A DNA stretch of 64,000 nt from the NCBI RefSeq assembly GCF_048820915.1, contig NZ_JBMERR010000013.1, positions 76,624 through 140,623 of the forward strand, in the 5' to 3' direction. Source of the stretch: Cribrihabitans_A pelagius. Lineage in GTDB: Bacteria > Pseudomonadota > Alphaproteobacteria > Rhodobacterales > Rhodobacteraceae. Positions 42,202-50,683 of the stretch are shown in pieces. The position numbers and the translations under genes were made by a program. The stretch's first letter is position 1. Each line of letters starts with the position of its first letter. Under the pieces are notes generated by a model that worked only from the letters and a program-made list of their open reading frames with translations, ran no database searches and was not told the DNA's origin.

Positions 42202-44175
42202 TTGGCTCAGATGCAGATGGGCGCCGAGGGGATGCAATCCCTGCCGGCGCTGCTTGAACGCAATGCGGCGCAGTTTGGTGATGCTCCGGCCTACCGGGAA
42301 AAGGAATTCGGCATCTGGCAATGCTGGACCTGGTCCGAGGCGGCCCAGGAGATCGAGGCACTGGCGCTGGGTCTGATCAACCTAGGTGTGAAGGAAGGCG
42401 ATTTCGTCGCCATCATTGGCCGCAACCGGCCCTATCTCTACTGGTCGATGGTGGCCGCCCAGGCAGCAGGCGCGATTCCGGTGCCGCTCTACCAGGACGC
42501 GGTGGCCGAGGAGATGGCCTATGTGCTGAGCCATTGCGGCGCGCGTTTCGTGATCGTCGGCGATCAGGAGCAGGCCGACAAGGTGATCGAGATCCAGGAC
42601 CAGCTGCACCAGTTCGAGCACATGATCTATCTCGACCCGCGCGGCATGCGCAAATACGACCACCACCAGCTGCACCAGTTCGCCCGTGTGCAGGAGCAGG
42701 GCCTGGCGGCGCGCGACGAGTGGAAAGCCGACCTGGAGGCGCGCAAGGCCAAGCTGACCTATGACAGCACCTGCGTGATGCTCTATACCTCGGGCACCAC
42801 CGGCAAGCCCAAGGGCGTGGTGCTGTCCAACCGCAATGTGATCGAAAGCGCCAAGAACGCCTGCGAGTTCGACAAGCTGACCCGGAACGAGAACATCCTG
42901 TCCTACCTGCCGATGGCCTGGGTGGGGGACTTCATCTTCTCGGTCGGGCAGGCCTACTGGTCCGGTTTCTGCGTGAACTGCCCGGAAAGCCCGGACACGA
43001 TGATGACCGACCTGCGCGAGATCGGCCCGACTTATTTCTTTGCGCCGCCGCGGGTGTTCGAGACCCAGCTGACCAGCGTCATGATCCGGATGGAGGACGC
43101 GGGTGCTCTGAAACGCAAGATGTTCCACCACTACCTGGCCCACGCCAAGAAGGTCGGCGGCCGCATACTCGACGGCAAGCCGGTGAGCTTCGGCGACCGG
43201 CTGAAATACGCGATCGGCAACCTGCTGGTCTACGGGCCGCTGAAAGACACGCTGGGCTTTGGCAAGGTGCGCGTGGGTTACACCGCGGGCGAGGCGATCG
43301 GGCCGGAGATCTTCGATTTCTACCGCTCGCTCGGCATCAACCTGAAACAGCTTTACGGCCAGACCGAGGCGACGGTTTTCATCACCGTGCAGCCCGACGG
43401 CGAGGTGCGCGCCGACACGGTGGGCGTGCCGGCCCCCGATGTGGAGATCAAGATCGGCGACAACGGCGAGATCTACTACCGCTCGCCCGGCACTTTCGTC
43501 GAATATTACAAGAACCCGGAATCCACTGCCTCAACCAAGGATGCCGAGGGCTGGGTGGCAACGGGTGATGCCGGCTTCTTCGAGGAAGGCTCGGGCCATC
43601 TTCGCATCATCGACCGCGCCAAGGACGTGGGCAAGATGGCGGACGGCTCGATGTTTGCGCCCAAATACGTGGAGAACAAGCTCAAGTTCTACCCCGACAT
43701 CCTGGAAGCGGTGCTGTTCGGCAATGGCAAGGACCGCTGCGTCGCCTTCATCAACATCGACCTGACCGCGGTCGGCAACTGGGCCGAGCGCAACAATATC
43801 GCCTATGCTTCCTATCAGGAGTTGGCGGGCCATCCGCGGGTGCTGGACACCATCCGCGATCATGTCTCGGCGGTGAACCGTTCGGTTGCTGAAGATGACA
43901 TGCTGTCGGGCTGCCAGGTGCACCGCTTCGTGGTGCTGCATAAGGAGCTCGATGCCGACGACGGCGAGATGACCCGCACCCGAAAGGTGCGCCGCCGCAT
44001 CGTGGAGGAGAAATTCGCCGACATCATCGCAGCGCTCTACGATGGCTCAGACAAGATCTCGACCACTACGGAAGTCACCTACGAGGACGGCCGCAAAGGC
44101 TCGATCAGCGCGACGCTGACCATTGGCGATGCCGAGGTCGTTCCCACGGCGCCGCAAAAGGTGGCCGCGGAATGA
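42202..44175 (+). CDS. long-chain acyl-CoA synthetase-like AMP-binding protein (TTG start)
   Basis: This 657-residue adenylating enzyme has the P-loop YTSGTTGKPKGVVLSNRN, the A5 motif YGQTEATVF and the A8 region ATGDAGFFEEGSGHLRIIDRAKD. It activates a carboxylic acid to the AMP ester and then the CoA thioester. GGGAGGAAAG (42188-42197) is ideally spaced for the TTG at 42202, while the ATG at 42211 would be rather far away. It heads a cluster with an ABC importer and a second ligase, so it probably activates the imported acid. The chain type is not known. Confidence 0.9.
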   Translation: MAQMQMGAEGMQSLPALLERNAAQFGDAPAYREKEFGIWQCWTWSEAAQEIEALALGLINLGVKEGDFVAIIGRNRPYLYWSMVAAQAAGAIPVPLYQDAVAEEMAYVLSHCGARFVIVGDQEQADKVIEIQDQLHQFEHMIYLDPRGMRKYDHHQLHQFARVQEQGLAARDEWKADLEARKAKLTYDSTCVMLYTSGTTGKPKGVVLSNRNVIESAKNACEFDKLTRNENILSYLPMAWVGDFIFSVGQAYWSGFCVNCPESPDTMMTDLREIGPTYFFAPPRVFETQLTSVMIRMEDAGALKRKMFHHYLAHAKKVGGRILDGKPVSFGDRLKYAIGNLLVYGPLKDTLGFGKVRVGYTAGEAIGPEIFDFYRSLGINLKQLYGQTEATVFITVQPDGEVRADTVGVPAPDVEIKIGDNGEIYYRSPGTFVEYYKNPESTASTKDAEGWVATGDAGFFEEGSGHLRIIDRAKDVGKMADGSMFAPKYVENKLKFYPDILEAVLFGNGKDRCVAFINIDLTAVGNWAERNNIAYASYQELAGHPRVLDTIRDHVSAVNRSVAEDDMLSGCQVHRFVVLHKELDADDGEMTRTRKVRRRIVEEKFADIIAALYDGSDKISTTTEVTYEDGRKGSISATLTIGDAEVVPTAPQKVAAE

Positions 44176-44228
44176 CTGTCACGCACCGGGGAGCCCGGAT
44201 AGCCCGGGCAGAGATGCAGGGGCGGGCC

Positions 44229-44414
44229 TCAGATCAGATCGGGGCTCAGCTCCGGGTTGAAAGCGGTGTGGATCGCCTGCCGGATCTTGAAGATTGCACT
44301 CAGGCCATGGGTGCGGGCGCTGATCGCGCTGAGACTTTCGGATTGGGAAAGGCCCATGTCCTTGCACTCAATGGCCATCTTCAGAAGGCAGGTATGCTCG
44401 AATTCGCCAAACAT
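44229..44414 (-). CDS. small hypothetical protein (61 residues), opposite strand within the transport cluster
   Basis: The product starts MFGEFEHTCLLKMAIECKDM and is helical, with two cysteines. I do not recognise a family. The ATG at 44414 has a strong AAGGAG nine bases upstream. The gene lies antisense between the acyl-CoA ligase and the ABC ATPase gene, with an AT-rich divergent promoter region (44415-44500). The frame could be extended to 44456, but the ribosome site supports 44414. Expression is not proven. Confidence 0.55.
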   Translation of the reverse strand: MFGEFEHTCLLKMAIECKDMGLSQSESLSAISARTHGLSAIFKIRQAIHTAFNPELSPDLI

Positions 44415-44502
44415 AGCAGGGATCTCCTTACTGCTCTTTTTTTTATAGTGTCGCACGAAATGATTAAAATTTCCACGCGGCCCCGCTCCGGAGGTGGAAC
44501 TT

Positions 44503-45321
44503 ATGCTTGATCAGGCCGAGAGCTATGTGACCGAAGACGGCCGCACCATCGGCCCCGTGGTGATGGAGATGAAGAACATCACGCTGCGCTTTGGCGGGGT
44601 GGTGGCGATCAAGGACATCTCCTTTGACATCCGCGAGGGCGAGATCCGCGCGATCATCGGCCCCAACGGCGCCGGCAAATCCTCGATGCTGAACGTGATT
44701 TCGGGCTTCTACATCCCGCAGGAGGGCGAGGTTCTGTTCCGCGGCAAGAAGCGGCCGCAGATGAAACCTTATGAGGTGGCGCGCCAGGGCATCGCCCGCA
44801 CCTTCCAGAACATTGCGCTGTTCGATGGTATGAGCGTTCTCGACAATGTGATGACCGGACGGCTCAACTACATGAAATCAGGGGTGTTTGCCCAGGCGCT
44901 GTGGAAGGGCAAGGCCGAGCGCGAGGAGGTCGAGAACCGCGAGCTGGTCGAGAAGATCATCGACTTCCTGGAGATCCAGCACATCCGCAAGACCCCGGTG
45001 GCGCGGCTGCCCTACGGGTTGAAGAAACGCGTCGAGCTGGCGCGCGCGCTGGCCGCCGAGCCGAAGCTTCTGCTGCTGGACGAGCCGATGGCCGGCATGA
45101 ACGTCGAAGAGAAGGAGGATATGTCCCGCTTCATCCTCGACGTGAACGACGAGTTCGGCACCACCATCGCGCTGATCGAGCACGACATGGGCGTGGTGAT
45201 GGATATCTCCGACCGGGTTGTGGTGATGGACTACGGCAAGAAGATCGGGGACGGCACGCCGGACGAGGTGCGCAACAACCAGGCGGTGATCGACGCCTAC
45301 CTGGGGGTGGCGCATGACTGA
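44503..45321 (+). CDS. branched-chain amino acid-type ABC transporter ATP-binding protein (LivG-like)
   Basis: This 272-residue ATPase has Walker A GPNGAGKSS, a degenerate signature (LPYGLKKRVELARAL), Walker B LLLLDEPMAGM and the switch histidine in ALIEHDM. The ARTFQNIALFDGMSVLDNV segment is characteristic of LivG. It energises a hydrophobic amino acid/aromatic acid class importer with the permeases at 45408 and 47252. GGAGGT at 44489-44494 supports the ATG at 44503; the GTG at 44494 lies inside that site. Confidence 0.93.
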   Translation: MLDQAESYVTEDGRTIGPVVMEMKNITLRFGGVVAIKDISFDIREGEIRAIIGPNGAGKSSMLNVISGFYIPQEGEVLFRGKKRPQMKPYEVARQGIARTFQNIALFDGMSVLDNVMTGRLNYMKSGVFAQALWKGKAEREEVENRELVEKIIDFLEIQHIRKTPVARLPYGLKKRVELARALAAEPKLLLLDEPMAGMNVEEKEDMSRFILDVNDEFGTTIALIEHDMGVVMDISDRVVVMDYGKKIGDGTPDEVRNNQAVIDAYLGVAHD

Positions 45322-45347
45322 GCAACCGGTGGCAGTAATAGCGGTGG

Positions 45348-45392
45348 CAAAAATTTTGGAAAATTTTTGGCAAATTCCTTTGAAGGAATTTG
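45348..45392. repeat. twin perfect hairpins between the LivG-like and LivH-like genes
   Basis: CAAAAATTTT / AAAATTTTTG (45348-45369, loop gg) is followed after one G by CAAATTCCTT / AAGGAATTTG (45371-45392, loop tg). The second hairpin ends immediately before GGGAGGA, the ribosome site of the permease gene. It could hide or expose that site or block mRNA decay within the operon. Confidence 0.65.
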
Positions 45393-45407
45393 CGGGAGGA
45401 GAGCGCA

Positions 45408-46394
45408 ATGCCTGAACAACTCGTCTTTGCGATGGAGGTCACGCTCAACGGCTTGATGGCGGGCGTGCTTTATGCGCTGGTCGCGCTGGGCTTCGTGCTG
45501 ATCTACAAGGCCTCCGGCATCTTCAACTACGCGCAAGGTGTGATGGCGCTGTTTGCCGCAATGACCCTGGTCGGAATCATGCAGGGCCAGGTGCCGTTCT
45601 CGCATGTGATCAACGCCATCTTCGGCGGCCATATCACCCATTTCGGCTGGACCGTGCCCTCCTTCGTGGCGATTGTGCTGACTGTCGGCGTGATGGTGCT
45701 GCTGGCCTGGCTGGTGCAGGTTCTGGTGATGAAGCACCTGGTGGGGCAGGAGCCGATCATCCTGTTCATGGCCACCATTGGCCTTGCCTATTTCCTGGAA
45801 GGCGTGGCCGACCTGATGTGGGGGTCCGAGATCAAGACGCTGGACGTGGGCCTGCCGCAGGGTATCAACCTGTGGATCGACGAGACCACCTTCAACATCT
45901 TCGGCTACGGTTTCTTCATCGACAATCTGGACGTTGTGGCGACCGTTATCGCGGCGCTGCTGGTGGCGGGGCTGGTCTGCTTTGCCCAGTATACCAAGCA
46001 AGGCCGGGCAATGCGGGCGGTGGCCGATGACCACCAGGCGGCGCTGTCGGTGGGTATCTCGCTCAATTTCATCTGGGTGCTGGTCTGGTCGGTTGCGGGC
46101 TTCGTGGCGCTGGTGGCCGGCATCGTCTGGGGCACCAAGTCGGGCGTGCAGTTCTCGCTGTCGCTGATCGCGCTGAAGGCGCTGCCGGTGCTGATGCTGG
46201 GCGGCTTCACCTCGATCCCCGGCGCCATTGTCGGCGGGCTGATCATCGGCGTGGGCGAGAAGCTGTTCGAATTCGCGATCGGCCCGATGGTGGGCGGCGC
46301 GACCGAGAACTGGTTTGCCTATGTGCTGGCGCTGATCTTCCTGGTGTTCCGCCCGCAGGGCCTGTTCGGCGAGAAGATCATTGAACGCGTCTGA
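45408..46394 (+). CDS. branched-chain amino acid-type ABC transporter permease (LivH-like)
   Basis: This 328-residue inner-membrane protein has about eight helices. Typical LivH segments are LNGLMAGVLYALVALGFVLIYKASG, GRAMRAVADDHQAALSVGI (the loop that contacts the ATPase) and GLIIGVGEKL. It pairs with the LivM-like permease at 47252. The two genes are separated by two small divergent membrane genes, which is not the usual compact liv order. Confidence 0.93.
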   Translation: MPEQLVFAMEVTLNGLMAGVLYALVALGFVLIYKASGIFNYAQGVMALFAAMTLVGIMQGQVPFSHVINAIFGGHITHFGWTVPSFVAIVLTVGVMVLLAWLVQVLVMKHLVGQEPIILFMATIGLAYFLEGVADLMWGSEIKTLDVGLPQGINLWIDETTFNIFGYGFFIDNLDVVATVIAALLVAGLVCFAQYTKQGRAMRAVADDHQAALSVGISLNFIWVLVWSVAGFVALVAGIVWGTKSGVQFSLSLIALKALPVLMLGGFTSIPGAIVGGLIIGVGEKLFEFAIGPMVGGATENWFAYVLALIFLVFRPQGLFGEKIIERV

Positions 46395-46457
46395 GGCATA
46401 TACCGCCCTGGCCCGTCCCTTCCCCGTGCGGGGAAGGGTGCAGGGCGGGACCGGAGC

Positions 46458-46790
46458 TCAGGCTTCGAGCCGCCGGAAGGCCGCGATCACGATTGCCGCC
46501 AGCACGGTGACCGCCAGCGTCAGTGCGATGGTCAGATCCCCGATCAGCTGGCCTGCCAAGACAGTCAGCACCCCGGCGCCAAGCAGCCCCATCGCCAGCA
46601 TGCCCCACAGCCCGGAGGCCGTGGCCGCAGGTGGACGGGGTGCTGCTGCCGCCGTCCCTTGCGGCAGCACGTTGGCCTCCTCGACTGAATTCAGCAGCCT
46701 CGCCTTGGCGGCTGCAAACTCCGCCGGAGAAATTTCACCTCGTTTCCGGGCAGCATCCAGCCGCCGGATTTCCTCGAAAATCACGGTCAT
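46458..46790 (-). CDS. SHOCT-like small membrane protein
   Basis: This 110-residue protein begins with a SHOCT-type helix pair (IFEEIRRLDAARKRGEISPAE then FAAAKARLL). A Pro/Ala linker and two hydrophobic segments follow (LWGMLAMGLLGAGVLTVLAG and LTIALTLAVTVLAAIVIAAF). The function is unknown. AAGGTGAG precedes the ATG at 46790. It lies inside the transporter cluster on the opposite strand and is divergent from another two-helix protein. Confidence 0.7.
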   Translation of the reverse strand: MTVIFEEIRRLDAARKRGEISPAEFAAAKARLLNSVEEANVLPQGTAAAAPRPPAATASGLWGMLAMGLLGAGVLTVLAGQLIGDLTIALTLAVTVLAAIVIAAFRRLEA

Positions 46791-46892
46791 GTCTTCCACT
46801 CACCTTACCCGGGCTCAGAATGGCACGGCGAGTGGGGCGAAATGTGGCAAAACTCAGAAAGCTGAAGCAATGGTTAACGCCGGAGGCGAAAG

Positions 46893-47156
46893 ATGCGTCA
46901 GCTGACCGCCATCATAAACGTGATCGCCTGGGCCGGTTTCTGGGCCTTCGGCTACCTCGCCCTCACCGGCGCGGGCTACAGCGAAACGCAGCTGGTGACG
47001 GCCGCTCTGCTGGCGGCAGCCGGGTTGATCACCGGTATCATGGCCTGTTTGCGGCTGGTGCGGGCCAGCGGGCAGAGCGGCTATGCCAAGCGCTCCAACC
47101 GGATGACGCGGGAGACGCGCGACGCGGCACAGGCCAGATGGGAAGAGGCGCTGTGA
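46893..47156 (+). CDS. small two-helix membrane protein
   Basis: This 87-residue hypothetical protein has two membrane segments (INVIAWAGFWAFGYLALTG and LVTAALLAAAGLITGIMACL) and a basic/acidic tail (RSNRMTRETRDAAQARWEE). GGAGG before the ATG supports expression. No family is recognised. It is divergent from the SHOCT-like gene and lies 95 bases before the LivM-like gene. Confidence 0.65.
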   Translation: MRQLTAIINVIAWAGFWAFGYLALTGAGYSETQLVTAALLAAAGLITGIMACLRLVRASGQSGYAKRSNRMTRETRDAAQARWEEAL

Positions 47157-47251
47157 GCCGGAACCGCCCTTGCGCCCGCGCAGAACAAGACGAACGCAAG
47201 CCATGCGCCGGGGATCACCCCGCGCTGCACAACAAAGGGAGCATCTGACAT

Positions 47252-48328
47252 ATGTTCTACCGTGAAGCCGGGGACTTCAAAGTCTCCTATGTCGAGGACA
47301 GCCAGACGTTTCCGATCAAGTTCGACCGGGTGCGCTACTATGCGGTACTGGCGGTGGCCTTCGGGATCATTCCTTTCCTGGTCAACGATTACTGGGTGAA
47401 TGCGATTCTGCTGCCCTTCCTGATCTATTCGATCGCCGCGATCGGGCTGAACATCCTAGTCGGCTATTGCGGCCAGGTGTCGCTGGGCACCGGCGGCTTC
47501 ATGGCGGTGGGGGCCTATGCCTGCTACAAGCTGATGACGGCTTTCCCGGAAGTCAGCATGTTCATCCACGTGGTGCTGGCGGGCGGCATTACCGCGCTGG
47601 TCTGCGTGCTGTTCGGCCTGCCCTCCCTGCGCATCAAGGGGTTCTACCTTGCGGTGGCGACGCTGGCGGCGCAGTTCTTCCTGGTCTGGCTGTTCAACCG
47701 GGTGCCGTGGTTCTACAACTACTCGGCCTCGGGCCAGATCAACGCGCCCGAGCGCGATGTCTTCGGCATCGTCATCACCGGCCCTAACGCGCCGGCCTGG
47801 GCCACCTACCTGTTCTGCCTGATCTTCCTCACCGTCTGCGCGCTCATCGCCCGCAACCTGACCCGCGGCATGCAGGGCCGCAGCTGGATGGCGATCCGCG
47901 ACATGGACATCGCAGCCGAGATCATCGGGGTGAACCCGTTGAAGGCGAAGCTGTCGGCCTTTGCGGTCTCGGGCTTCTTTATCGGCATCTCGGGCGCGCT
48001 GTTCTTTGCGGTCTACCTCGGGGCCGTCGAAGTCGGCGAGGCCTTCGGCATCAACAAGTCGTTCCTGGTGCTGTTCATGGTGATCATCGGCGGACTGGGC
48101 TCGATCTTCGGCTCCTTTGCGGGCGCGGCTTTCCTGGTGCTCTTGCCGGTGGTGCTGAAGGTGGTGGGCGTCGACCTCCTGGGCTGGCCCACCGACATCA
48201 TGGCGCATTTCCAGCTGGTGATCGTGGGCGCGCTGATCGTCTTCTTCCTGATCGTGGAGCCGCACGGGCTGGCGCAGCTGTGGCGCGTCGCCAAGGAAAA
48301 ACTGAGACTGTGGCCCTTCCCGCACTGA
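47252..48328 (+). CDS. branched-chain amino acid-type ABC transporter permease (LivM-like)
   Basis: This 358-residue inner-membrane protein has a cytoplasmic N-terminal extension of about 30 residues, then about ten helices. LivM marks are AAIGLNILVGYCGQVSLGTGGFMAVGAYA, GLPSLRIKGFYLAVATLAAQFFL and RSWMAIRDMDIAAEIIGVNPLKAKL. It forms the heterodimeric channel with the LivH-like permease. Confidence 0.93.
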   Translation: MFYREAGDFKVSYVEDSQTFPIKFDRVRYYAVLAVAFGIIPFLVNDYWVNAILLPFLIYSIAAIGLNILVGYCGQVSLGTGGFMAVGAYACYKLMTAFPEVSMFIHVVLAGGITALVCVLFGLPSLRIKGFYLAVATLAAQFFLVWLFNRVPWFYNYSASGQINAPERDVFGIVITGPNAPAWATYLFCLIFLTVCALIARNLTRGMQGRSWMAIRDMDIAAEIIGVNPLKAKLSAFAVSGFFIGISGALFFAVYLGAVEVGEAFGINKSFLVLFMVIIGGLGSIFGSFAGAAFLVLLPVVLKVVGVDLLGWPTDIMAHFQLVIVGALIVFFLIVEPHGLAQLWRVAKEKLRLWPFPH

Positions 48329-48420
48329 CGCGGGGACGGCAGCGAGACCGGCGGGGAGACGGGCAACACCGCCCCGGCCGGACCACACCATCGGATAAGA
48401 CCAAGGGAGGATTTAAGCCG

Positions 48421-49716
48421 ATGAAGAAGACACTGACCACATGGACGCTGGGCGCCGCGATGGCCGCCGGAGCGATGGCAACCCCGGCAATGGCGGATCT
48501 GGTGTTCCCGGATCTCAGCTACCGCACCGGGCCCTACGCTGCCGGCGGCATCCCGTTTTCGGACGGCTACAACGATTACTTCACCCTGCTGAACGAGCGC
48601 GACGGCGGCATCGGCGGCGTCAAGGCCAAGGTGATCGAATGCGAGACCGGCTATAACACCGAAAAAGGTGTGGAATGCTATGAATCCACCAAGGGCCAGG
48701 GCGCGCTGGTCTATCAGCCGCTGTCGACCGGCATCACCTACCAGCTGATCCCCAAGGTGACCGCCGACGGCATCCCGCTGCACACTATGGGCTATGGCCG
48801 CACCTCGGCCGCCAATGGCGAAGTGTTCAGCCATGTGTTCAACTACCCGGCCAACTACTGGAACGGTGCCTCGGGCGCAGTGAACCACCTGCTGGAGGTG
48901 AACGGCGGCGACCTCAGCGGCAAGAAAATCGCGCTGGTCTACCACAACTCCGCCTACGGCAAGGAGCCGATCCGCACGCTGGAGGAGCTCTCCAAGAAAC
49001 ACGGGTTCGAGCTGAGCCTGCTGCCGGTTGATCACCCCGGCCAGGAGCAGAAATCGCAGTGGCTGCAGATCCGCCGCGAGCGTCCCGATCATGTGGTGAT
49101 GTGGGGCTGGGGCGTGATGAATCAGGTTGCGATCCAGGAAGCCGCTAACATCCGCTTCCCGATGGAGAACTTCATCGGCGTCTGGTGGTCGGGCGCGGAA
49201 TTCGACGTGGCGCCTGCAGGCGACAAGGCCAATGGCTACAAGGCGCTGACTTTCACAGGTCTGGGCAAGGACTACCCGGTCTATGACGACCTGCAGCAAC
49301 ACGTGGTGGATGCCGGCAAAGCGGCCGGTGCGGGAGACCAGCTGGGCACCGTGCAGTACAACCGCGGCCTCTATGCGGCGATGCTGGCAGCCGAAGCCGC
49401 CAAAACCGCGCAGGAAATCCACGGCACGCAGGACATCACCGCTGCGATGATGCGTGACGGCATGGAGGCGCTGGAGATGACCGACGCCAAGATGGAAGCG
49501 CTGGGCATGCAGGGCTTCGGCCCCGAGTTCAAGGTCTCCTGCGAGAACCACGGCGGCCCCGGCCTGGTCGGCGTCGTGCAGTGGGATGCCGCGGCCAAGA
49601 CCTGGAACCCCGTTTCGGACTTCAAGCCGACCGACACCGAGGTGATCGGCAAGCTGATCGACGAAGACTCGGCCGCCTACGCCGCCGAGAACAACATCGA
49701 GCCCGGCTGCAAGTAA
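48421..49716 (+). CDS. branched-chain amino acid-type ABC transporter substrate-binding protein
   Basis: This 431-residue periplasmic protein has a signal peptide (cleavage after PAMA) and the type I binding fold. It starts FPDLSYRTGPYAAGGIPFSDG, and its middle region reads KKIALVYHNSAYGKEPIRTLEEL. It belongs to the LivK-like group associated with aromatic or aliphatic acid clusters more than with leucine itself. GGGAGGA sits before the ATG at 48421. The neighbouring CoA ligases hint at a carboxylate ligand. Confidence 0.92.
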   Translation: MKKTLTTWTLGAAMAAGAMATPAMADLVFPDLSYRTGPYAAGGIPFSDGYNDYFTLLNERDGGIGGVKAKVIECETGYNTEKGVECYESTKGQGALVYQPLSTGITYQLIPKVTADGIPLHTMGYGRTSAANGEVFSHVFNYPANYWNGASGAVNHLLEVNGGDLSGKKIALVYHNSAYGKEPIRTLEELSKKHGFELSLLPVDHPGQEQKSQWLQIRRERPDHVVMWGWGVMNQVAIQEAANIRFPMENFIGVWWSGAEFDVAPAGDKANGYKALTFTGLGKDYPVYDDLQQHVVDAGKAAGAGDQLGTVQYNRGLYAAMLAAEAAKTAQEIHGTQDITAAMMRDGMEALEMTDAKMEALGMQGFGPEFKVSCENHGGPGLVGVVQWDAAAKTWNPVSDFKPTDTEVIGKLIDEDSAAYAAENNIEPGCK

Positions 49717-49829
49717 GCCTTTGGCGCGGTGCCGCGTTGGGCGGCACCGCAGAAAAACCGGCGCGGCGGCCCGCTGCCGCGCCAGCCGGAACCGCCCGGG
49801 CAACCGGGACCGCATGAGGACAAGCTTTG

Positions 49830-50666
49830 ATGCTCGACGCAACAACCGAAACCGAGGTGCAGGCGGAAACCCTGCTGGAGGTCAACAATATCGAGGTGAT
49901 CTACAATCACGTGATCCTCGTGTTGAAAGGCGTCAGCCTGAAGGTGCCCAAAGGCGGCATCACCGCGCTTCTGGGCGGCAACGGCGCTGGCAAGACCACG
50001 ACACTGAAGGCGGTGTCGAACCTGCTGCATTCCGAACGCGGCGAGGTGACCAAGGGCTCGATCAAGTACCGCGGCCAGAACGTGCACGAAAGCGACCCGG
50101 CCGACCTGGTGCGCAAGGGCGTGATCCAGGTGATGGAGGGCCGCCACTGCTTCGAGCACCTGACGGTGGAGGAAAACCTGCTGACCGGCGCCTATACCCG
50201 CCGCGACGGCGGCGCCAATGTGCAGGCCGACCTGGAGATGGTTTACAGCTATTTTCCGCGCCTCAAGGAGCGCCGCAAGTCGCAGGCCGGCTATACCTCG
50301 GGCGGCGAGCAGCAGATGGTGGCGATGGGCCGCGCGCTGATGTCGCGGCCGGAGACGATCCTGCTGGATGAACCCTCGATGGGCCTGGCGCCGCAGCTGG
50401 TCGAGCAGATCTTCGAGATCGTGAAGTCGATCAACGAAAACGAGGGCGTGACCTTCCTGCTGGCCGAGCAGAACACCAATGTGGCGCTGCGATATGCCCA
50501 CTACGGCTACATCCTGGAATCGGGCCGGGTGGTGATGGACGGCCCCGCCGCCGAACTGCGCGAGAACCCGGATGTGAAGGAATTCTACCTCGGCATGTCG
50601 GACGAAGGCCGCAAGAGCTTCCGCGATGTGCGGTCGTACCGCCGCCGCAAGCGGTGGCTGAGCTGA
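49830..50666 (+). CDS. branched-chain amino acid-type ABC transporter ATP-binding protein (LivF-like)
   Basis: This 278-residue ATPase has Walker A GGNGAGKTTTLKAVSNLL, the signature SGGEQQMVAMGRALM, Walker B ILLDEPSMGLAPQ and AEQNTNVAL, the form found in LivF. A basic tail (RSYRRRKRW) extends beyond the usual end. GAGGA at 49816-49820 sets the ATG at 49830. The stop overlaps a possible upstream start of the ligase gene (TGATG). Confidence 0.93.
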   Translation: MLDATTETEVQAETLLEVNNIEVIYNHVILVLKGVSLKVPKGGITALLGGNGAGKTTTLKAVSNLLHSERGEVTKGSIKYRGQNVHESDPADLVRKGVIQVMEGRHCFEHLTVEENLLTGAYTRRDGGANVQADLEMVYSYFPRLKERRKSQAGYTSGGEQQMVAMGRALMSRPETILLDEPSMGLAPQLVEQIFEIVKSINENEGVTFLLAEQNTNVALRYAHYGYILESGRVVMDGPAAELRENPDVKEFYLGMSDEGRKSFRDVRSYRRRKRWLS

Positions 50667-50683
50667 TGCGGGATGGAGACGTG

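Noticed and set aside
44172..44510. Plus-strand frame overlapping the end of the acyl-CoA ligase gene by ATGA
   Set aside because: It shows no recognisable protein features and no ribosome site of its own. The opposite-strand 61-residue frame has a strong ribosome site and better amino acid make-up.
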